In this document: one piece after another, positions 7,932 to 8,201 of the stretch
Numbering within the stretch: position 1 is the stretch's first letter
Layout of the letters: each line of letters starts with the position of its first letter
Source: an uncultured Porphyromonadaceae bacterium
Lineage (GTDB): Bacteria > Bacteroidota > Bacteroidia > Bacteroidales > Muribaculaceae
Reading direction: 5' to 3'
NCBI GenBank assembly: GCA_900550025.1
Contig: URQP01000102.1
Coordinates: forward strand, 1-8,201
DNA length: 8,201 nt
Translations under genes and position numbers: made by a program
The notes under the pieces: generated by a model
The model's input: the letters and a program-made list of their open reading frames with translations, nothing else
What the model was told of the DNA's origin: nothing
The model's database searches: none

Positions 7932-8201
7932 ATGAATAGTAAAAAAATAATCATAATGTCTGCCATTATGGCTTTCTCAATGCAGGCTATGGGGGCGGAT
8001 AATCCGAAGAATCAGTTTAATCCGGTACAGACCGGTGTGACTTCGTTGGGCATTGCTCCTGACGCGCGCGGTGCGGCTATGGGCGACCTTGGCGTGGCGA
8101 CAGAACCTGACGCATATTCCCAATATTGGAATCCGTCGAAATATGCGTTTGCCTACAGTACGGCGGCAGTAAGCCTTTCTTATACGCCATGGCTGCGTAA
8201 A
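7932..8201 (+). CDS. porV: PorV (LptO) outer-membrane protein, N-terminal part (cut by window edge)
   Basis: Ninety codons, open to the right edge. Known role: PorV is an outer-membrane beta-barrel of the FadL-like group that binds the C-terminal domain of T9SS cargo, takes it from the translocon and delivers it to PorU in the attachment complex. Seen: a signal peptide (Lys-rich start, hydrophobic core, likely cut near AMGA-D), then the mature start NPVQTGVTSLGIAPDARG, AMGDLGVAT, SQYWNPSKYAF and LSYTPWLR, all typical of the PorV N-terminus. The full protein is usually close to 400 residues, so roughly a quarter is here. The ATG follows a very AT-rich leader (TAATTAATTAG) without a Shine-Dalgarno match, as is common in this phylum. 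The 48-base gap from the preceding PorU-like gene has a short palindrome (TTTTATAAAA, 7900-7909) but no promoter match, favouring co-transcription. Confidence 0.93.
   Translation, partial: MNSKKIIIMSAIMAFSMQAMGADNPKNQFNPVQTGVTSLGIAPDARGAAMGDLGVATEPDAYSQYWNPSKYAFAYSTAAVSLSYTPWLRK

Overview
The window looks like chromosomal DNA from a member of the Bacteroidota, most likely order Bacteroidales (inference). Reasons: it carries type IX secretion system (T9SS) genes, which are found only in this phylum; upstream of rex there is a Bacteroides-type promoter (TTG, 20-nt spacer, TATTTTTG) rather than a sigma70 promoter; and start codons sit in AT-rich leaders without clear Shine-Dalgarno sequences. 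Coding density is very high, all genes are on the + strand, and no gap exceeds about 85 bases. I see no mobile element, tRNA, rRNA or CRISPR array. Layout: (1) 2-3172, most of a large gingipain-family (peptidase C25) protein that matches canonical PorU, the T9SS surface sortase; its first ~75-80 codons lie left of the window. (2) 3173-3255, an intergenic region with a good promoter. (3) 3256-3894, rex, an NADH/NAD+-sensing repressor. (4) 3891-4466, a protein of the fumarylacetoacetate hydrolase (FAH) fold with a GTG start overlapping the rex stop; its expected metal ligands appear to be missing. (5) 4494-7883, a second full-length PorU-like protein with signal peptide, C25 domain with intact His/Cys dyad and a divergent C-terminal region. 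(6) 7932-8201, the first 90 codons of porV, the outer-membrane barrel partner of PorU, cut by the right edge. How they fit together: PorU and PorV belong to the T9SS attachment complex on the cell surface. PorV carries exported proteins from the translocon and PorU removes their C-terminal sorting domain and joins them to a surface anchor. Here there are two diverged PorU paralogues instead of one. The more canonical one is upstream of rex, while the divergent one sits between the rex-FAH pair and porV in what looks like a four-gene run (rex, FAH-like, porU-like, porV). The spacing suggests, but does not prove, that the second sortase and porV share the transcript with the redox regulator.
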